DNA of 64,000 bases from Eretmocerus hayati (taxonomy: Eukaryota; Arthropoda; Insecta; Hymenoptera; Aphelinidae): contig CM056742.1 in the NCBI GenBank assembly GCA_029851415.1, positions 54,290,954-54,354,953 of the forward strand, read 5' to 3'. The notes below the pieces were generated by a model that did not search any database, was not told where the DNA came from, and saw only the letters and a list, made by a program, of their open reading frames with translations. The translations under genes and the position numbers were made by a program. This document shows positions 34,540 through 48,378 of this stretch, piece after piece; position 1 is the first letter of the stretch, and the number at the start of each line of letters is the position of its first letter.

Positions 34540-35143
34540 AGAAGACGACCTCGAACTAATGATGCATAAATGAATCTCAATTTTCCACGTGCGCTTCGAC
34601 GAACACTACACTTTTTCTCGTTCCGGGTCACCCGCGAATATTGTTCCGATCGTTGTCTTCTGGGGCTTGAATTCATTGTACAATTGCATTCCCCTTAGAG
34701 TCTCGTTTAATTCAATTGCAGTGCTGTCACGTAGTGTAGAAACGTGTGATGCAGGAGGACCTACGTTGGCAGCCTTTTTCGCGAATCAATTTTCAACTTA
34801 GTTTGTTTACTGGGGTGCAATTACTTTGGTTTTTTTCATTCAGCCGTGCGATTACTGATTCATTTTCTGGTTCATTTGAACTGACAATACATTTGTAATT
34901 TGTCCGTGGAGTTAGTTTATGGTTACAGAGATCAATATTTATTTTTTACTACTATTGTTATGAGTTTGGTAAAGTGCGATGAAATCTGATCTCTTGCCTT
35001 GTTTTCTTAAGTCAATGTCGACCCACAGTTTTTTAAGTACTCTGATTTCTTGAGTTTGACGCTAAAGCGATCAAAGTGGGCGGCATGTTCAAATCTCAAC
35101 GGGTTTGAGCTCGCTGTTGGAGTACGAGCGAGCTGGTCAGCGT

Positions 35144-35201
<58 letters not shown>
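35144..35201. repeat. (GA)n microsatellite
   Basis: Nearly pure GA run directly before a poly(A)-tailed element; a second GA run follows its tail. Confidence 0.95.
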
Positions 35202-35204
<3 letters not shown>

Positions 35205-35443
35205 GGATCTCCTTCTTGATTGCCCGATGCCCTAGGTATCAGACATCGAGGGGAGAGGGATATTACACGGCCGGGCCCACCTCTCGGTGGGCCTCACCCA
35301 AACCCGTGTCCCGCCTGGTATGGCCTGCGTGGGCTATAAGTAGTCCGCGTAAGCTGAACCAGTCCGGTGTCTGGGGACGGATCCGAGGGATCCTGAGGCA
35401 GATTTTGCCCTCTAACCACCTTAAAAAAAAAAAAAAAAAAAAA
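35202..35443 (+). mobile_element. Short poly(A)-tailed retroelement end, copy 1
   Basis: A GC-rich body starts AGGTGGATCTCC, ends CTAACCACCTTA and is followed by ~21 A (35423-35443), then (GA)n. It shares a GTGGATCTC block near the 5' side and the AACCACCTTA end with the copy at 45572-45827; the middle differs. This looks like the truncated 3' end of a poly(A) LINE, or a SINE. No RNA polymerase III boxes were recognised. Confidence 0.6.
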
Positions 35444-35606
35444 GAGAGAGAGAGAGATGAAGAGGGAAGGAAGAAGAGAGAAGATCGAAGATCGAAGAAA
35501 GAAGAAAGAAGAATGAAGAATGAAGAGATGGAAGAAAATCGAAGAAAGGGAAACAACACCTGCGAGTCGTGAGAAGAGAGACGCTCGATCCTGAGCGCGA
35601 GACGCC
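35444..35606. repeat. GA and GAAGA-rich tract
   Basis: Purine-rich simple sequence between the poly(A) element and giant element B. The open frames through it are low-complexity. Confidence 0.8.
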
Positions 35607-35929
35607 GCCGCACTATACTTGTGGGGACTCAAGAGTGCCGGAAAATCCGCTTCACTCGAATTCATGAGCTATCGAGATGAAACAAAATGGATTTTCTTCG
35701 TAATTCCCTAAGCTACAAGATGTGCCTACCTGTTTTTCACTCAAATGTGAAAGGGTGGAGGGGGGAGGAGTTGAATGGAAAAAAAAATATTAACACGGAT
35801 TTTACCGAAAAATGAACTTGGGGTGTCCGGGGCATGAGTCCTACTGCCACCTGGGAAACACTTGATAGACATTCTTTGCGCGCATACCTAGAGTTTCAGC
35901 CCAACCCCGGGTCCGGGAACAAGTGCTGG

Positions 35930-38900
35930 GATCTCTGAGGATGAATTTTCGTCATAATGGAGTGCCAAAATGTAGGAATTTCACCAAAATCACGGTTTTG
36001 AGGTAGTTTGCGGTTCTGCTGCCATGTTGAGAATACTTGTGGTGTATTACGTCATTGACGAACGAGATTTTGAGCTCAATCCCACGTCTAGGAATTGGTG
36101 CTGGCAGCCTTGAGATCTATTATTAGCTCGAACTGTCCCTTGGGCACTGCCAACATCGCTATATGACAGTTTCTAGGTAGGATTTTGATATGCTGCCAAG
36201 TCGGAAACGGTTTAGTCATATTCTGGATATGGTTAACAGAAGTTCAAGCCCAACCCCGATGCAAGGAATTGGTGCCAGAAATTTCTAGATCGATTTTATG
36301 AAAAAATTGACCCTATTTCGGTACGAATCTGATTGGAGGTGATTCATTTTTTACGAGATTTTGACTTGCTGCCGAATTTGCGAAGATTCTATCACATTTC
36401 GATTTGGATGAACGAATTTTCTAAGTCAATCCCGAGTCTTGGAACAAGTGCTGGGATCTCTGAGGATGAATTTCCGTCATAATGGAGTGCCAAAATGTAG
36501 GAATTTCACCAAAATCACGGTTTTGAGGTAGTTTGCGGTTCTGCTGCCATGTTGAGAATACTTGTGGTGTATTACGTCATTGACCAACAAGATTTTGAGC
36601 TCAATCCCACGTCTAGAAATTGGTGCTGGCAGCCTTGAGATCTATTATTAGCTCGAACTGTCCCTTGGGCACTGCCAACATCGCTATATGACAGTTTCTA
36701 GGTAGGATTTTGATATGCTGCCAAGTCGGAAACGGTTAAGTCATATTCTGGATATAGTAAACAGAAGTTCAAGCCCAACCCCGATGCAAGGAATTGGTGC
36801 CAGAAATTTCTAGATCGATTAAATGAAAAAATTGACCCTATTTCGGTACGAATCTGATTGAAGATGATTCATTTTTTACGAGATTTTGACTTGCTGCCGA
36901 ATTTGCGAAGATTCTATCACATTTCGATTTGGATGAACGAATCTTCTAACTCAATCCCGAGTCTTGGAATACGTGCTGGGATCCTGGACACCAACTTTTG
37001 TTCATAATCGAATGCCAAACTGTGAGAATTTCACCAAAATCACGGTTTTGAGGTAGTTTGCGGTTCTGCTGCCATGTTGAGAACACTTGTGGTGTATTAC
37101 GTCATTGACTAACAAGATTCTCAGCTCGATCCCACGTCTAGGAATTGGTGCTGACAGCTTTGAGATCTATGATTAGCTCGAACTGTCCCTTGGGCACTGC
37201 CAACATCGCTAAATGACAGTTTCTAGGTAGGATTTTGATATGCTGCCAAGTCGGAAACAGTTCCGTCATATTCTGGAAATTGTAAGCAAAAGTTCGAGCC
37301 CAACCCCGATGCAAGGAATTGGTGCCAGGAATCTCTAGATCAAGTTTAGGCGAGAATTGACACGGGTTTGGTCGAAATTCGATTGAAAATGCCTGATTCT
37401 AGATAAGAATTCCATATGCTGCCAACTTGCAAACTATTCTATGACCTTCTAGAATGAGTGAGCTCCATTCTAACCTGAATCTCGATTTTGGGGATCGGTG
37501 CCAAGGAATCTAAGATTCATTCTAAGCGGGGATTCACACGAGTTCGGTTGAAATTCTTTTGGGAATGCCCGATTACGGATGAGAATTCGATATGTTGCCA
37601 ACTTAAAAACTATTACATGACATCCTGGGATGAGTAAACTACATTTTGAGCTAAATTCCGATCCTGGATATCGTTGCCAGGGGATCGCGCATGTACTCCA
37701 TGCAAAATTTGACGCAACTTTGATTGAAAAAGTATTGGAGATGCTGGATTCTGAATGAGATTCCGATATGCTGCCAACTTAGGAACTATTTCATAACATT
37801 CTGGGATGAGTGAGCAACATTTTGAAGTGAATCCCGATTCCGGAATCGAGTGCCAAGAAATCCGAGACGCGATTCATGCAAAATTTGACGCGACTTCGAT
37901 TAAAAAATTATTGGAAATGCTGGATTCTAGATGATATTCCGATATCCTGCCAACTTAGAAACTACTTCATAACATTCTGGGATGAGTGAGATATATTTTG
38001 CACTGTATCTCCATCCCGAAGTCTGGTGCCAAGAAATCGGAGACGCGATTCATGCAAAATTTGACACGATTTCGATTCAAATATGATCAAGAATGGTGGA
38101 TTCTAGATGAGATTCCGATATGCTGCCAACTGAAAAACTTTCCCAGAACATTCTGGGATGAGTGAGCTACATTTTGAACTGAATCCCTATCACGGAATCT
38201 GGTGCCAAGGAATTCAAGACGCGATTCATGCCAAAATTTGACACGATTTCGATTCAAATATGATTGAAAATGGTGGTATCTCGATGACATTCCAATATGC
38301 TGCCAACTTAGGAACTATTTCATAACATTCTGGGATGAGTGAGCAACATTTCGAAGTGAATCCTGATTCCGGAATCGGGTGCCAAGAAATCTGAGACGCG
38401 ATTCGTGCAAAATTTGACACGATTTCGATTTAAATGTGATTGTAAATGGTGGATTCTAGATGAGATTTTGATATGCTGCCAACTTAGAAACTATTCCATA
38501 ACATTCTGAGATGAGTGAGCTACATTTTGAACTGAATCTCGATTCCGGAATCGGGTGCCAAGAAATCTGAGCCGCGATTCTTCCAAAGTTTGACGCGACT
38601 TCGATTAAAAAATTTTCGATAATGCTGGATGCTAGACGAGTATCCGATATGCTGCCAAATTAGAAACTATTCCATAACATTCTTGGATGAGTGAGCTACA
38701 TTTTGAACTGAATCTCTATCACGGAATCTGGTGCCAAAAAATTTGAGACGCGATTTATGCCAAAATTTGACACGATTTCGATTTAAATCTGATTGAAAAT
38801 GGTGGATTCTAGATGAGATTTTGATAGGCTGCCAACTTAGAAACTATTCCATAAGATTCTGAGATGAGTGAGCTACATTTTGAACTGAATCTCGATTCCG

Positions 38901-41100
38901 GAATCGGGTGCCAAGAAATCTGAGCCGCGATTCTTCCAAAGTTTGACGCGACTTCGATATAAAATTTTCGATAATGCTGGATGCTAGACGAGTATCCGAT
39001 ATGCTGCCAAATTAGAAACTATTCCATAACATTCTTGGATGAGTGAGCTACATTTTGAACTGAATCTCTATCACGGAATCTGGTGCCAAGAAATTTGAGA
39101 CGCGATTTATGCCAAAATTCGACACGATTTCGATTTAAATATGATTGAAAATGATGGATTCTTGATGAGATTTGATATGCTGCGAACTTAGAAACTATTC
39201 CATAACATTCTGGGATGAGTGAGCTACATTTTGAACTGAATTCCGATTCCGGAATCGGGTGCCAAGAAATCTGAGACGCGATTCATGCAAAATTTGACGC
39301 GACTTCGAACAAGAAATTGTTGGAAATGCTGGATTCTAGATGAGATTTCGATATGCTGCCAACTTAGGAAGTATTTCATATCATTCTGGGATGAGTGAGC
39401 AACATTTTGAACTGAATCTCTATCACGGAATCTGGTGCCAAGAAATTTGAGACGCGATTTATGCCAAAATTTGACACGATTTCGATTTAAATATGATTGA
39501 AAATGGTGGATTCTAGATGAGATTTTGATATGCTGCCAACTTAGAAACTATTTCATAACATTCTGGGATGAGTGAGCAACATTTTGAACTGAATCTCTAT
39601 CACGGAATCTGGTGCCAAGAAATTTGAGACGCGATTTATGCCAAAATTTGACACGATTTCGATTTAAATATGATTGAAAATGGTGGATTCTAGATGAGAT
39701 TTTGATATGCTGCCAACTTAGAAACTATCCCATAACATTCTGGGATGAGTGAGCAACATTTTGGTGTGAATCCCGATTCCGGAATCGGATGCCAAGAAAT
39801 CTGAGACGCGATTCATGCAAAATTTGACGCGACTTCGATTCAAAAATTATTAAAAATGACGGATTCTAGATGAGATCCCGATATGCTGCCAACTTAGAAA
39901 CTATTCCATAACATTCTTGGATGAGTGACTTACATTCTGAACTAAATCTCTATCACGGAATCTCGTGCCAAGGAATTTAAGACGCGGTTCATGCCAAAAT
40001 TTCATAGGATTTTGATCCAAATATCATTGAAAATGGTGGATTCTAGATGAGATTTTGATATGCTGCCGACTTAGAAACTGTTTCATAACATTCTGGGATG
40101 AGTGAGCAACATTTTGGTGTGAATCCCGATTCCGGAATCGGGCGCCAAGAAATCTGAGACGCGATTCGTGCAAAATTTGACACGATTTCGATTCATATAT
40201 GATTGTAAATTGTGGATTCTAGATGAGATTACGATATGCTGCCAACTGAGAAACTATTCCATAACATTCTGGGATGAGTGAGCGATATTCAAATTCATAT
40301 TTGAACCGGGTCTCCATCCCGGAATCTGGTGCCAAGAAATTTAAGACGCGATTCATGCAAAATTTGACACGACTTCGATTAAAAAATTATTGAAAATGCT
40401 AGATTTTGGATGAAATTCCGATATACTGTCAACTTAGGATCTATTCCATTTCATATTGTTATGAGTGAGCAATATTTCGAACTAAATGTCGATTATGGGG
40501 ATAGGGCTGAAAATAATCACATGTATATTATGAGAAAATTCAGATAAGCTCAGTCCAAATCCGGTCGGAAACGCTTGATCCAAGATCGATATGCTGCCCA
40601 AACTATCATATGACATTCTGTGTGGGGTGAGCTACATCTTTAGCTGAAATCCCATTCGGAAATTGGTGCCAGATAATCCCGGATTCATCCTTCTTGATGA
40701 ATGACATGATATCAGTTAAGACATGATCGAGATCGTTCCTCTCTGGATGGGAATCAGGTATGCGGACAACTTGGAAACCATCTCATGACAACCTGGGACA
40801 AGTGAGCCCAATTCGGAGCCTAATCTTGATCCTCGGAATCCGTGCAAAAGAATTTAAAACCAATTTTTAGCGAAAAATCACATGAGATCCGTTCAAATCT
40901 GATCGAAAATGTTACTGTTAGATTTGTGTTCTATTTGCTGCAAACTGAAAAATAGTCCGTTCAGTCTCTCTGATGAATAAAAGAGATCAAAATTATGAGG
41001 GAACATGCATATTCCACAACTCGGGTTCCTCCTTATTCCCAGATTCACTTTAAAATATCCCAGTCCGTGAATAGTTATGTATAAAAGAGATGAGATGCGC
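35930..41100 (+). repeat. ~175-bp tandem monomers, left arm of B
   Basis: About 29 monomers with the ATGCTGCCAACTT-type anchor. The outer part is a higher-order repeat of three monomers: 'aatggagtgccaaaatgtag' recurs at ~35957 and ~36483, ~526 bp apart, and the related segment follows near 37000. Confidence 0.85.
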
Positions 41101-41179
41101 CAAGAATGAAGTACTATTAGGAATCGAAGGATAGAAAATCGGACGATAGTCATCCGTTTGCTACATAGTACTTCTCTTT

Positions 41180-44100
41180 TGTACATAACTGTTCAAGGAC
41201 TGGGATTTATTAAAGTGAAACTGGGAATAAGGAGGAACCCGAGTTGTGAAATATGCATGTTCCCTCATAATTCTGATCTTGTTCATTCATCAGAGAGACT
41301 GAACGGACTATTTTTTAGTTTGCAGCAAATAGAACACGAATCTGACAGTAACATTTTCGATCAGATTTGAACGGATCTCATGTGATTTTTTGCTAAAAAT
41401 TGGTTTTAAATTTTTTTGCACGGATTCCGAGGATCGAGATTGGGCTCCGAATTGGGCTCACTTGTCCCAGGTTGTCGTGAGATGGTATCCAAGTTGTCAG
41501 CATACCTGATTCCTATCTAGAGCGGAACAATCTCGATCATATCTTAACTGATATTATGTCATTTATCAAGAAGGATGAATCCGGGATTATCTGGCACCAA
41601 TTTCCATATGGGATTTCAGCTGAAAATGTAGCTCACCCCAAACAGAATGTCATATGATAGTTTGGGCAGCATATCGATCTTGGATCAAGCGTTTCCAACC
41701 GGATTTGGACTGAGCTTATCTAAATTTTCTCTTAATATACATGTGATAATTTTCAGCTCTATCCCCATAATCGACATTCAGTTCAAAATATTAATCACTC
41801 ATCACAATATTGAATGAAATAGTTCCTAAGTTGACAGTATATCAAAATCTCATCCAAAATCTAGCATTTTCAATAATTCTTCAATCGAAGTCGTGTCAAA
41901 TTTTGCATGAATCGCGTCTTGAATTTCTTGGCACCAGATTCCGGGATGGAGACTCGGTTCAAAATATCGCTCACTCATCACAGCATGAAATGCAATACTT
42001 TCTAAGTTGGCAGCATATCGTGATCTCATCTAGAATCCACCATTTTCAATGATATTTGGATCGAAATCGTGTGAAATTTTGGCATGAACCGCGTCTTAAA
42101 TTCCTTGGCACTAGATGTCGTGATAGAGATTTAGTTCAAAATGTAACTCACTCATCCAAGAATGTTATGGAATATTTTCTAAATTGGCAGCATATCGGGA
42201 TCTCATCTAGAATCCGTCATTTTTAATAATTTTTGAATCGAAATCGTGTCAAATTTTGGCATAAATCGCGTCAAAATTTCTTGGCACCAGATTCCGTGAT
42301 AGAGATTCAGTTCAAAATGTTGCTCACTCATCCCAGAATGTTATGAAATAGTTCCTAAGTTGGCAGCATATTGAAATCTCATCTAGAATCCAGCATTTCC
42401 AACAATTTCTTGATCGAAGTCGCGTCAAATTTTGCATGAATTGCGTCTCAGATTTCTTGGCACCTGATTCCGGAATCGGAATCCAGTTCAAAATGTAGCT
42501 CACTCATCCCAGAATGTTATGGAATAGTTTCTAAGTTCGCAGCATATCAAATCTCATCAAGAATCCACCATTTTCAATCATATTTAAATCGAAATCGTGT
42601 CGAATTTTGGCATAAATCGCGTCTCAAATTTCTTGGCACCAGATTCCGTGATAGAGATTCAGTTCAAAATGTAGCTCACTCATCCAAGAATGTTATGAAA
42701 TAGTTTCTAAGTTGGCAGCATATCAAAATCTCATCTAGAATCCACCATTTACAATCACATTTAAATCGAAATCGTGTCAAACTTTGCACGAATCGCGTCT
42801 CAGATTTCTTGGCACCTGATTCCGGAATCGGAATCCAGTTCAAAATGTAGCTCACTCATCCCAGAATGTTATGGAATAGTTTCTAAGTTCGCAGCATATC
42901 AAATCTCATCAAGAATCCACCATTTTCAATCATATTTAAATCGAAATCGTGTCGAATTTTGGCATAAATCGCGTCTCAAATTTCTTGGCACCAGATTCCG
43001 TGATAGAGATTCAGTTCAAAATGTAGCTCACTCATCCAAGAATGTTATGGAATAGTTTCTAATTTGGCAGCATATCGGATACTCGTCTAGCATCCAGCAT
43101 TTTCGAAAATTTTATATCGAACTCGCGTCAAACTTTGGAAGAATCGCGGCTCAGATTCTTTGGCACCCGATTCCGCAATCGAGATTCAGTTCAAAATGTA
43201 GCTCACTCATCTCAGAATGTTATGGAATAGTTTCTAAGTTGGCAGCCTATCGAAATCTCATCTAGAATCCACCATTTACAATCACATTTAAATCGAAATC
43301 GTGTCAAACTTTGCACGAATCGCGTCTCAGATTTCTTGGCACCCGATTCCGGAATCGGGATTCACTTCAAAATGTTGCTCACTCATCCCAGAATGTTATG
43401 AAATAGTTCCTAAGTTGGCAGCATATTGGAATCACATCGAGAATCCATCTTTTTCAATCATATTTGAATCGAAATCGTGTCAAATTTTGGCATGAATCGC
43501 GTCTTAAATTCCTTGGCACCAGATTCCGTGATAGAGATTCAGTTTAAAATGTAGCTCACTCATCCCAGAATGTTCTGGGATAGTTCTTCAGTTGGCAGCA
43601 TATCGGAATCTCATCTAGAATCCACCATTCTTGATCATGTTTGAATCGAAATCGTGTCAAATTTTGCATGAATCGCGTCTCAGATTTCTTGGCACCAGAC
43701 TCCGGGATGGAGATACAGTTCAAAATATAGCTCACTCATCCCAGAATGTTATAAAGTAGTTTCTAAGTTGGCAGCATATCGGAATATCATCTAGAATCCA
43801 GCATTTCCAATAATTTTTTAATCGAAGTCGCGTCAAATTTTGCATGAATCGCGTCTCAGATTTCTTGGCACTCGATTCCGGAATCGGGATTCATTTCAAA
43901 ATGTTGCTCACTCATCCCAGAATGTTATGAAATAGTTCCTAAGTTGGCAGCATATCGGAATCTCATTCAGAATCCAGCATCTCCAATACTTTGTCAATCA
44001 AAGTCGCGTCAAATTTTGTATGAAGTGCATGCGCGATCCCCTGGCAACGATATCCAGGATCGCAATTTAGCTCAAAATGTAGTTTACTCATCCCAGGATG

Positions 44101-45250
44101 TCATGTAATAGTTTTTAAGTTGGCAGCATATCGAATTCTCATCTGGAATTTCCAATCGGGCATTTCCAAAAGAATTTCAACCGAACTCGTGTAAATTTCC
44201 GCTTAGAATGAATCTTAGATTCCTTGGCACCGATCCCCAGAATCGAGATTCAGGTTAGAATGGAGCTCACTCATCCTAGAAGGTCATAGAATAGTTTGCA
44301 AGTTGGCAGCATATGGAATTCTTATCTAGAATCAGGCATTTTCAATCGAATACCGACCAAACCCGTGTCAATTCTCGCTTAAACTTGATCTAGGAATTCC
44401 TGGCACCAATTCCTTGCATCGGGGTTGGGCTCGAACTTTTGCCAACAATTTCCAGAATATGACGAAACTGTTTCCGATTGAAACTGTCATATAGCGATGT
44501 TGGCAGTGCCCAAGGGACAGTTCGAGCTAATAATAGATCTCAAAGCTGTCAGCACCAATTCCTAGACGTGGGATTGAGCTCAAAATCTTGTTCGTCAATG
44601 ACGTAATACACCACAAGTATTCTCAACATGGCAGCAGAACCGCAAACTACCTCAAAACCGTGATTTTGGTGAAATTCCTACATTTTGGCACTCCATTATG
44701 ACGAAAATTCATCCTCAGAGATCCCAGCACTTGTTCCAAGACTCGGGGTTGAGTTAGAAAATTCGTTTATCCAAATCAAAATGTAATAGAATCTTCGCAA
44801 ATTCGGCAGCAAGTCAAAATCTCGTAAAAAATGAATCATCTTCAATCAGATTCGTACCGAAATAGGGTCAATTTTGTCATGAAATCGATCTAGAAATTTC
44901 TGGCACCAATTCCTTGCATTGGGGTTGGGCTTGAACTTCTGTTATCCATATCCAGAATATGACTAAACCGTTTCCGACTTGGCAGCATATCAATATCCTA
45001 CCTAGAAACTGTCATATAGCGATGTTGGCAGTGCCCAAGGGACAGTTCGAGCTAATAATAGATCTCAAGGCTGCCAGCACCAATTCCTAGACGTGGGATT
45101 GAGCTCAAAATCTCGTTCGTCAATGACGTAATACACCACAAGTATTCTCAACATGGCAGCAGAACCGCAAACTACCTCAAAACCGTGATTTTGGTGAAAT
45201 TCCTACATTTTGGCACTCCATTATGACGAAAATTCATCCTCAGAGATCCC
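41180..45250 (-). repeat. ~175-bp tandem monomers, right arm of B
   Basis: Inverted counterpart of the left arm. It lacks ~20 bp beside the spacer (the 'ttcttggcgcatctcat' piece) and about six monomers present on the left. Confidence 0.85.
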
Positions 45251-45571
45251 AGCACTTGTTCCCGGACCCGGGGTTGGGCTGAAACTCTAGGTATGCGCGC
45301 AAAGAATGTGTATCAAGTGTTTCCCAGGTGGCAGTAGGACTCATGGCCCGGACACCCCAAGTTCATTTTTCGGTAAAATCCGTGTTAATATTTTTTTTTC
45401 CATTCAACTCCTCCCCCCTCCACCCTTCCGCATTTAAGTGAAAAACAGGTAGCCTTATCTTGTAGCTTAGGAAATTACGAAGAAAATCCATTTTGTTTCA
45501 TCTCGATAGCTCATGAATTCGAGTGAAGCGGATTTTCCGGCACTCTTGAGTCCCCACAAGTATAGTGCGCC

Positions 45572-45827
45572 GGCCCTGAAGTAATGCTCACGCGGTGCCG
45601 GGGCCGGATTGGTAAGTTGGTGGATCTCTCCCTTGTCCAATGGCCGGCGCCAACGGAGAAGGAAGAGAGGGTTTACCCGGTTCGGATGGCCGTATCGATG
45701 CGGATTCCAGCCCGGGACTGTTGGGGAAGTGCTGGCCAGCCGTGTTTGGCTGACCGGTGCCTCTCCTTCGTACGTCGCAGCGTATTTGCCCCACAACCAC
45801 CTTAAAAAAAAAAAAAAAAAAAAAAAA
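45572..45827 (+). mobile_element. Short poly(A)-tailed retroelement end, copy 2
   Basis: GC-rich body with GGTGGATCTCTCCC near 45618 and a CACAACCACCTTA end, then 24 A (45804-45827) and (GA)n (45828-45847). Related to 35202-35443. Giant element B abuts its 5' side, so its true start may have been displaced. Confidence 0.6.
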
Positions 45828-45849
45828 GAGAGAGAGAGAGAGAGAGACA

Positions 45850-47240
45850 AAGAGAGTATAGTGCCGGACGCAAACTTTAACCAATCGATTTGAATATTAG
45901 GATCATGCGATGCGTAACGGCTCTCTCTCTTCCTGCCAGCCCTCTCGCGCTCTCCTTGCGGGCTCGCATTGTCAGTAGCAGCAAGATCGTCGCGCGGACA
46001 ATTATATCGTCCGCGCTCAGGCATTTTCACGCGCGCGATCCCGGCCACGCCGGTGCCCCTTATTTTTCTTCTTGTCTCTAATAGTTTTACGCGATTTTTC
46101 TTTCCTTTTTCACCAGTGTAACACACTTTTTCAGTATTAAAGATGCATTCCTTGAATCTGAAGTGTTTCGTGTTTAACTCCCCGAACCCTGTAAAAGTAG
46201 CTTCCACTGCGCCAACCAAGTTTAAGCTCACGCCCCAACAATAAGATTATCCAAGTTCCACGAGGGTGAAAGAGATTTTGTTGAAGAAGATATTTGATGG
46301 ATTGGAACCCTCCATAAAAAATGGATGGTACTGAAAATATCGCTCTCCTATTCCAAGGACCTAGATTGAGCTTCGTGTAGGCTCTGAGGCATATCACTCT
46401 GGGCTCCGAAAGAATCGAATATAGCAGAAACTCTCCGACTTATATCTCGAGAGACCCGACGAAAGATTCGAGTTGAATAGTTCTTTGGAACGAAGCTTGA
46501 CAAGTAATGTCCTAAATGGTATAATATATCCTAAAATTAGTCTTCTTAAATCACATCATGATATCATGACATACTCGATTGGATGTATTGAAAAAAATAT
46601 TATGAGAATTGCCAATCTCAGGTATGACAAAAATCAGTCATTTGTGCTTGAGGTCAGGACTGCAGTCCCATACGACCGACAGCAATCACTAATGGAGACA
46701 GAGCTGGGAATAACTCTTTCTCGATCCCTCCAGTTCCCTCAAAATATGATCTGAGGACAATCAGAGCGATTCATACACAATGAGAAGTTACAACCTCATC
46801 GACTTCAGATTCTTGATTAAGGGCATGCGGGTGCCATGCAACCCGGGAATCATATTTCATTTACATGTAACTCAAAAATTTGATGATACAAAGTTTGAGA
46901 CAGGTTGTTCACTACTCATCATCATCCGCATTGTGGTGGACAACTCGTTATTTGTCACCTATCACAAGGCTGTGGGTTATGAACGAGAGTAACTTACCTT
47001 TGGGTATTTTCTGGACCTATAAATTGGCACATTTTCATTCATAAAAATCTCAAAATCTTTTCCAATTTGAACTGAAGGACGAGCTATCCAGCTCAAGTTG
47101 GATGATCATGAAGCCTGGATAACTCGTCGTTGAGTCGAAGATGGGAAAGATTTTGGAATTTTTGTGAACAAAGTTCAACGTGCACGGCGACCGCATCACC
47201 TTACGACCCGTTATTCGACTCCGGAGAAGTCCCACCGTTT
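45850..47240. other. No gene seen
   Basis: GC-rich start, then AT-rich DNA. A 33-codon frame begins at 46142 (aaagATGCATTC) but nothing supports it as a gene. The 254-codon - strand frame over 45467-46231 crosses a microsatellite and a poly(A) tail and was rejected. Confidence 0.4.
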
Positions 47241-47249
47241 CCCATCACT

Positions 47250-48150
47250 CAGATGACCATGTGTAGCCATATCCGTGTCAAAATGAACAAATTCTTCAGA
47301 AGTTTGACCACTCTTAAGGAAAAAATAAGTCTCATCAAAAGTCTTGTAAAAGTCTTGGACGACTGACATTGAACGTCATGATTTTAATCCCATGTCCATG
47401 AAAAAATCTAACTCAGCATTTCATCACACCCGGCTCTTTACTTTCTGCATCATTTCTTGGAAAAAACTCACGCCTTGGCATTAGCTACTGGTAAGTAATC
47501 TAAGTTCCCTGAAAAATGAGACTACTCCCAGAAAAAACCGATAGAGTTTGATTTCCAAACTGAATGTTAGGCCAAAGATAGGGCTCTGATTGGCAAAATC
47601 TTCCAGTGACCTCATTTCTGTGACTGCGTGGCGCTTCTGAAAGTTAGATGTTCTCAGTGGTACTGGCCGCTACTGATGTGACTCGTCACTTACCGCTCAG
47701 ATGAATTCACAAAGATAATCTCACTGTCTTTCGCATTCCCAGTTATGTTTGTAACGATATAAAGGTTCGAGTTTTTACCAAGCGCATTCATACGCAGGAT
47801 ATGAAGTCAATACCTGGGATGGCTGTACAGCTAGTGAGTTTTTGCATTTACTCACCAAAGGCTAATGCCGAGGCGTAAGTTCATTCCAAAAAATAATGCA
47901 GAAGATCAAGAGCTGGATGTGATAATATGCTCAGTTAGAATTTCCCATGGACATGGGATTAAACTCATACCTTTTGCGTCTCTCTGACACAGTTTTCTTG
48001 AGCTCTTCAGACATACACCAATTATACCCTCTCCAAGATTGCCTGCAAGACATTCTTCAAAACCCTGAAGTTCTGCGGAAGTCTTGATGAGTTCCATACA
48101 CAAGACTTCTGCGAGGCTGTCAATAAGACTTTTAACAATAAGACTTATTT
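47250..48150. repeat. Imperfect inverted repeat, ~0.9 kb
   Basis: The left part (about 47385-47510: 'aatcccatgtccatg', 'cgccttggcattagc') is inverted at about 47840-47980 ('gctaatgccgaggcg', 'catggacatgggatt'). Weaker matches extend outward (AAGTCTT-rich blocks near 47330 and 48090). Probably an old palindromic element. Confidence 0.5.
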
Positions 48151-48378
48151 TTCTTCTCGGGAATACACAAAGCTCGTAACACAGCATCCCAATTTTCGAT
48201 CGGTCGAAAATACGAGCTTGAGAGTTTTGGATTTAAATAACATGTAAGATTGATCCATTTTTCGAGGTAGAAAGTTTTTATTCCACCATGTATTTTTTCG
48301 AGGTGGAGAGTTTTTTCCCAAGAGCCTGGTCTTTTACTTCGAGCTAGGGGATTTTTCGAATTAGGGAGTTTTGACTCA

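Larger units (their letters stand above)
28860..35142 (+). mobile_element. BEL/Pao LTR retrotransposon, degenerate
   Basis: The order is leader, gag with zinc knuckle, aspartic protease, RT, RNase H, integrase, typical of BEL/Pao. The 5' boundary is placed where Helitron similarity ends ('gatgttcc', ~28857-28862). Near the 3' end 'aaagtgggcggca|TGTT' at ~35075-35090 looks like the polypurine tract and the first bases of a 3' LTR, cut off by a (GA)n run at 35144. I could not match this LTR start to a 5' LTR, so exact ends are uncertain. Every coding part carries stops or frame changes, so the copy is not functional. The 3' non-coding stretch 34540-35085 holds nothing else. Confidence 0.8.
35610..45568. 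mobile_element. Giant palindromic (fold-back) element, copy B, 10.0 kb
   Basis: Same architecture as copy A. Inverted arms 35610-41116 and 41166-45568 meet at a 49-bp spacer (41117-41165). Both ends read GCACTATACTTGTGGGGACT in inverted orientation, and GCC lies outside each (35607-35609, 45569-45571). The spacer is the reverse complement of A's with one mismatch. Near the centre B's left arm matches A's right arm and vice versa, so B lies in the opposite orientation. The left arm is ~1.1 kb longer than the right, about six monomers. No transposase frame. Confidence 0.87.

Noticed and set aside
35105..35665. Long open frames over the GA and poly(A) tracts on both strands
   Set aside because: Low-complexity Arg/Glu, Lys or Ser/Phe strings produced by simple repeats.
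45467..46231. 254-codon open frame on the - strand
   Set aside because: It crosses the tip of giant element B, a poly(A) tail (read as poly-Phe) and a GA run; an artefact of repeats.
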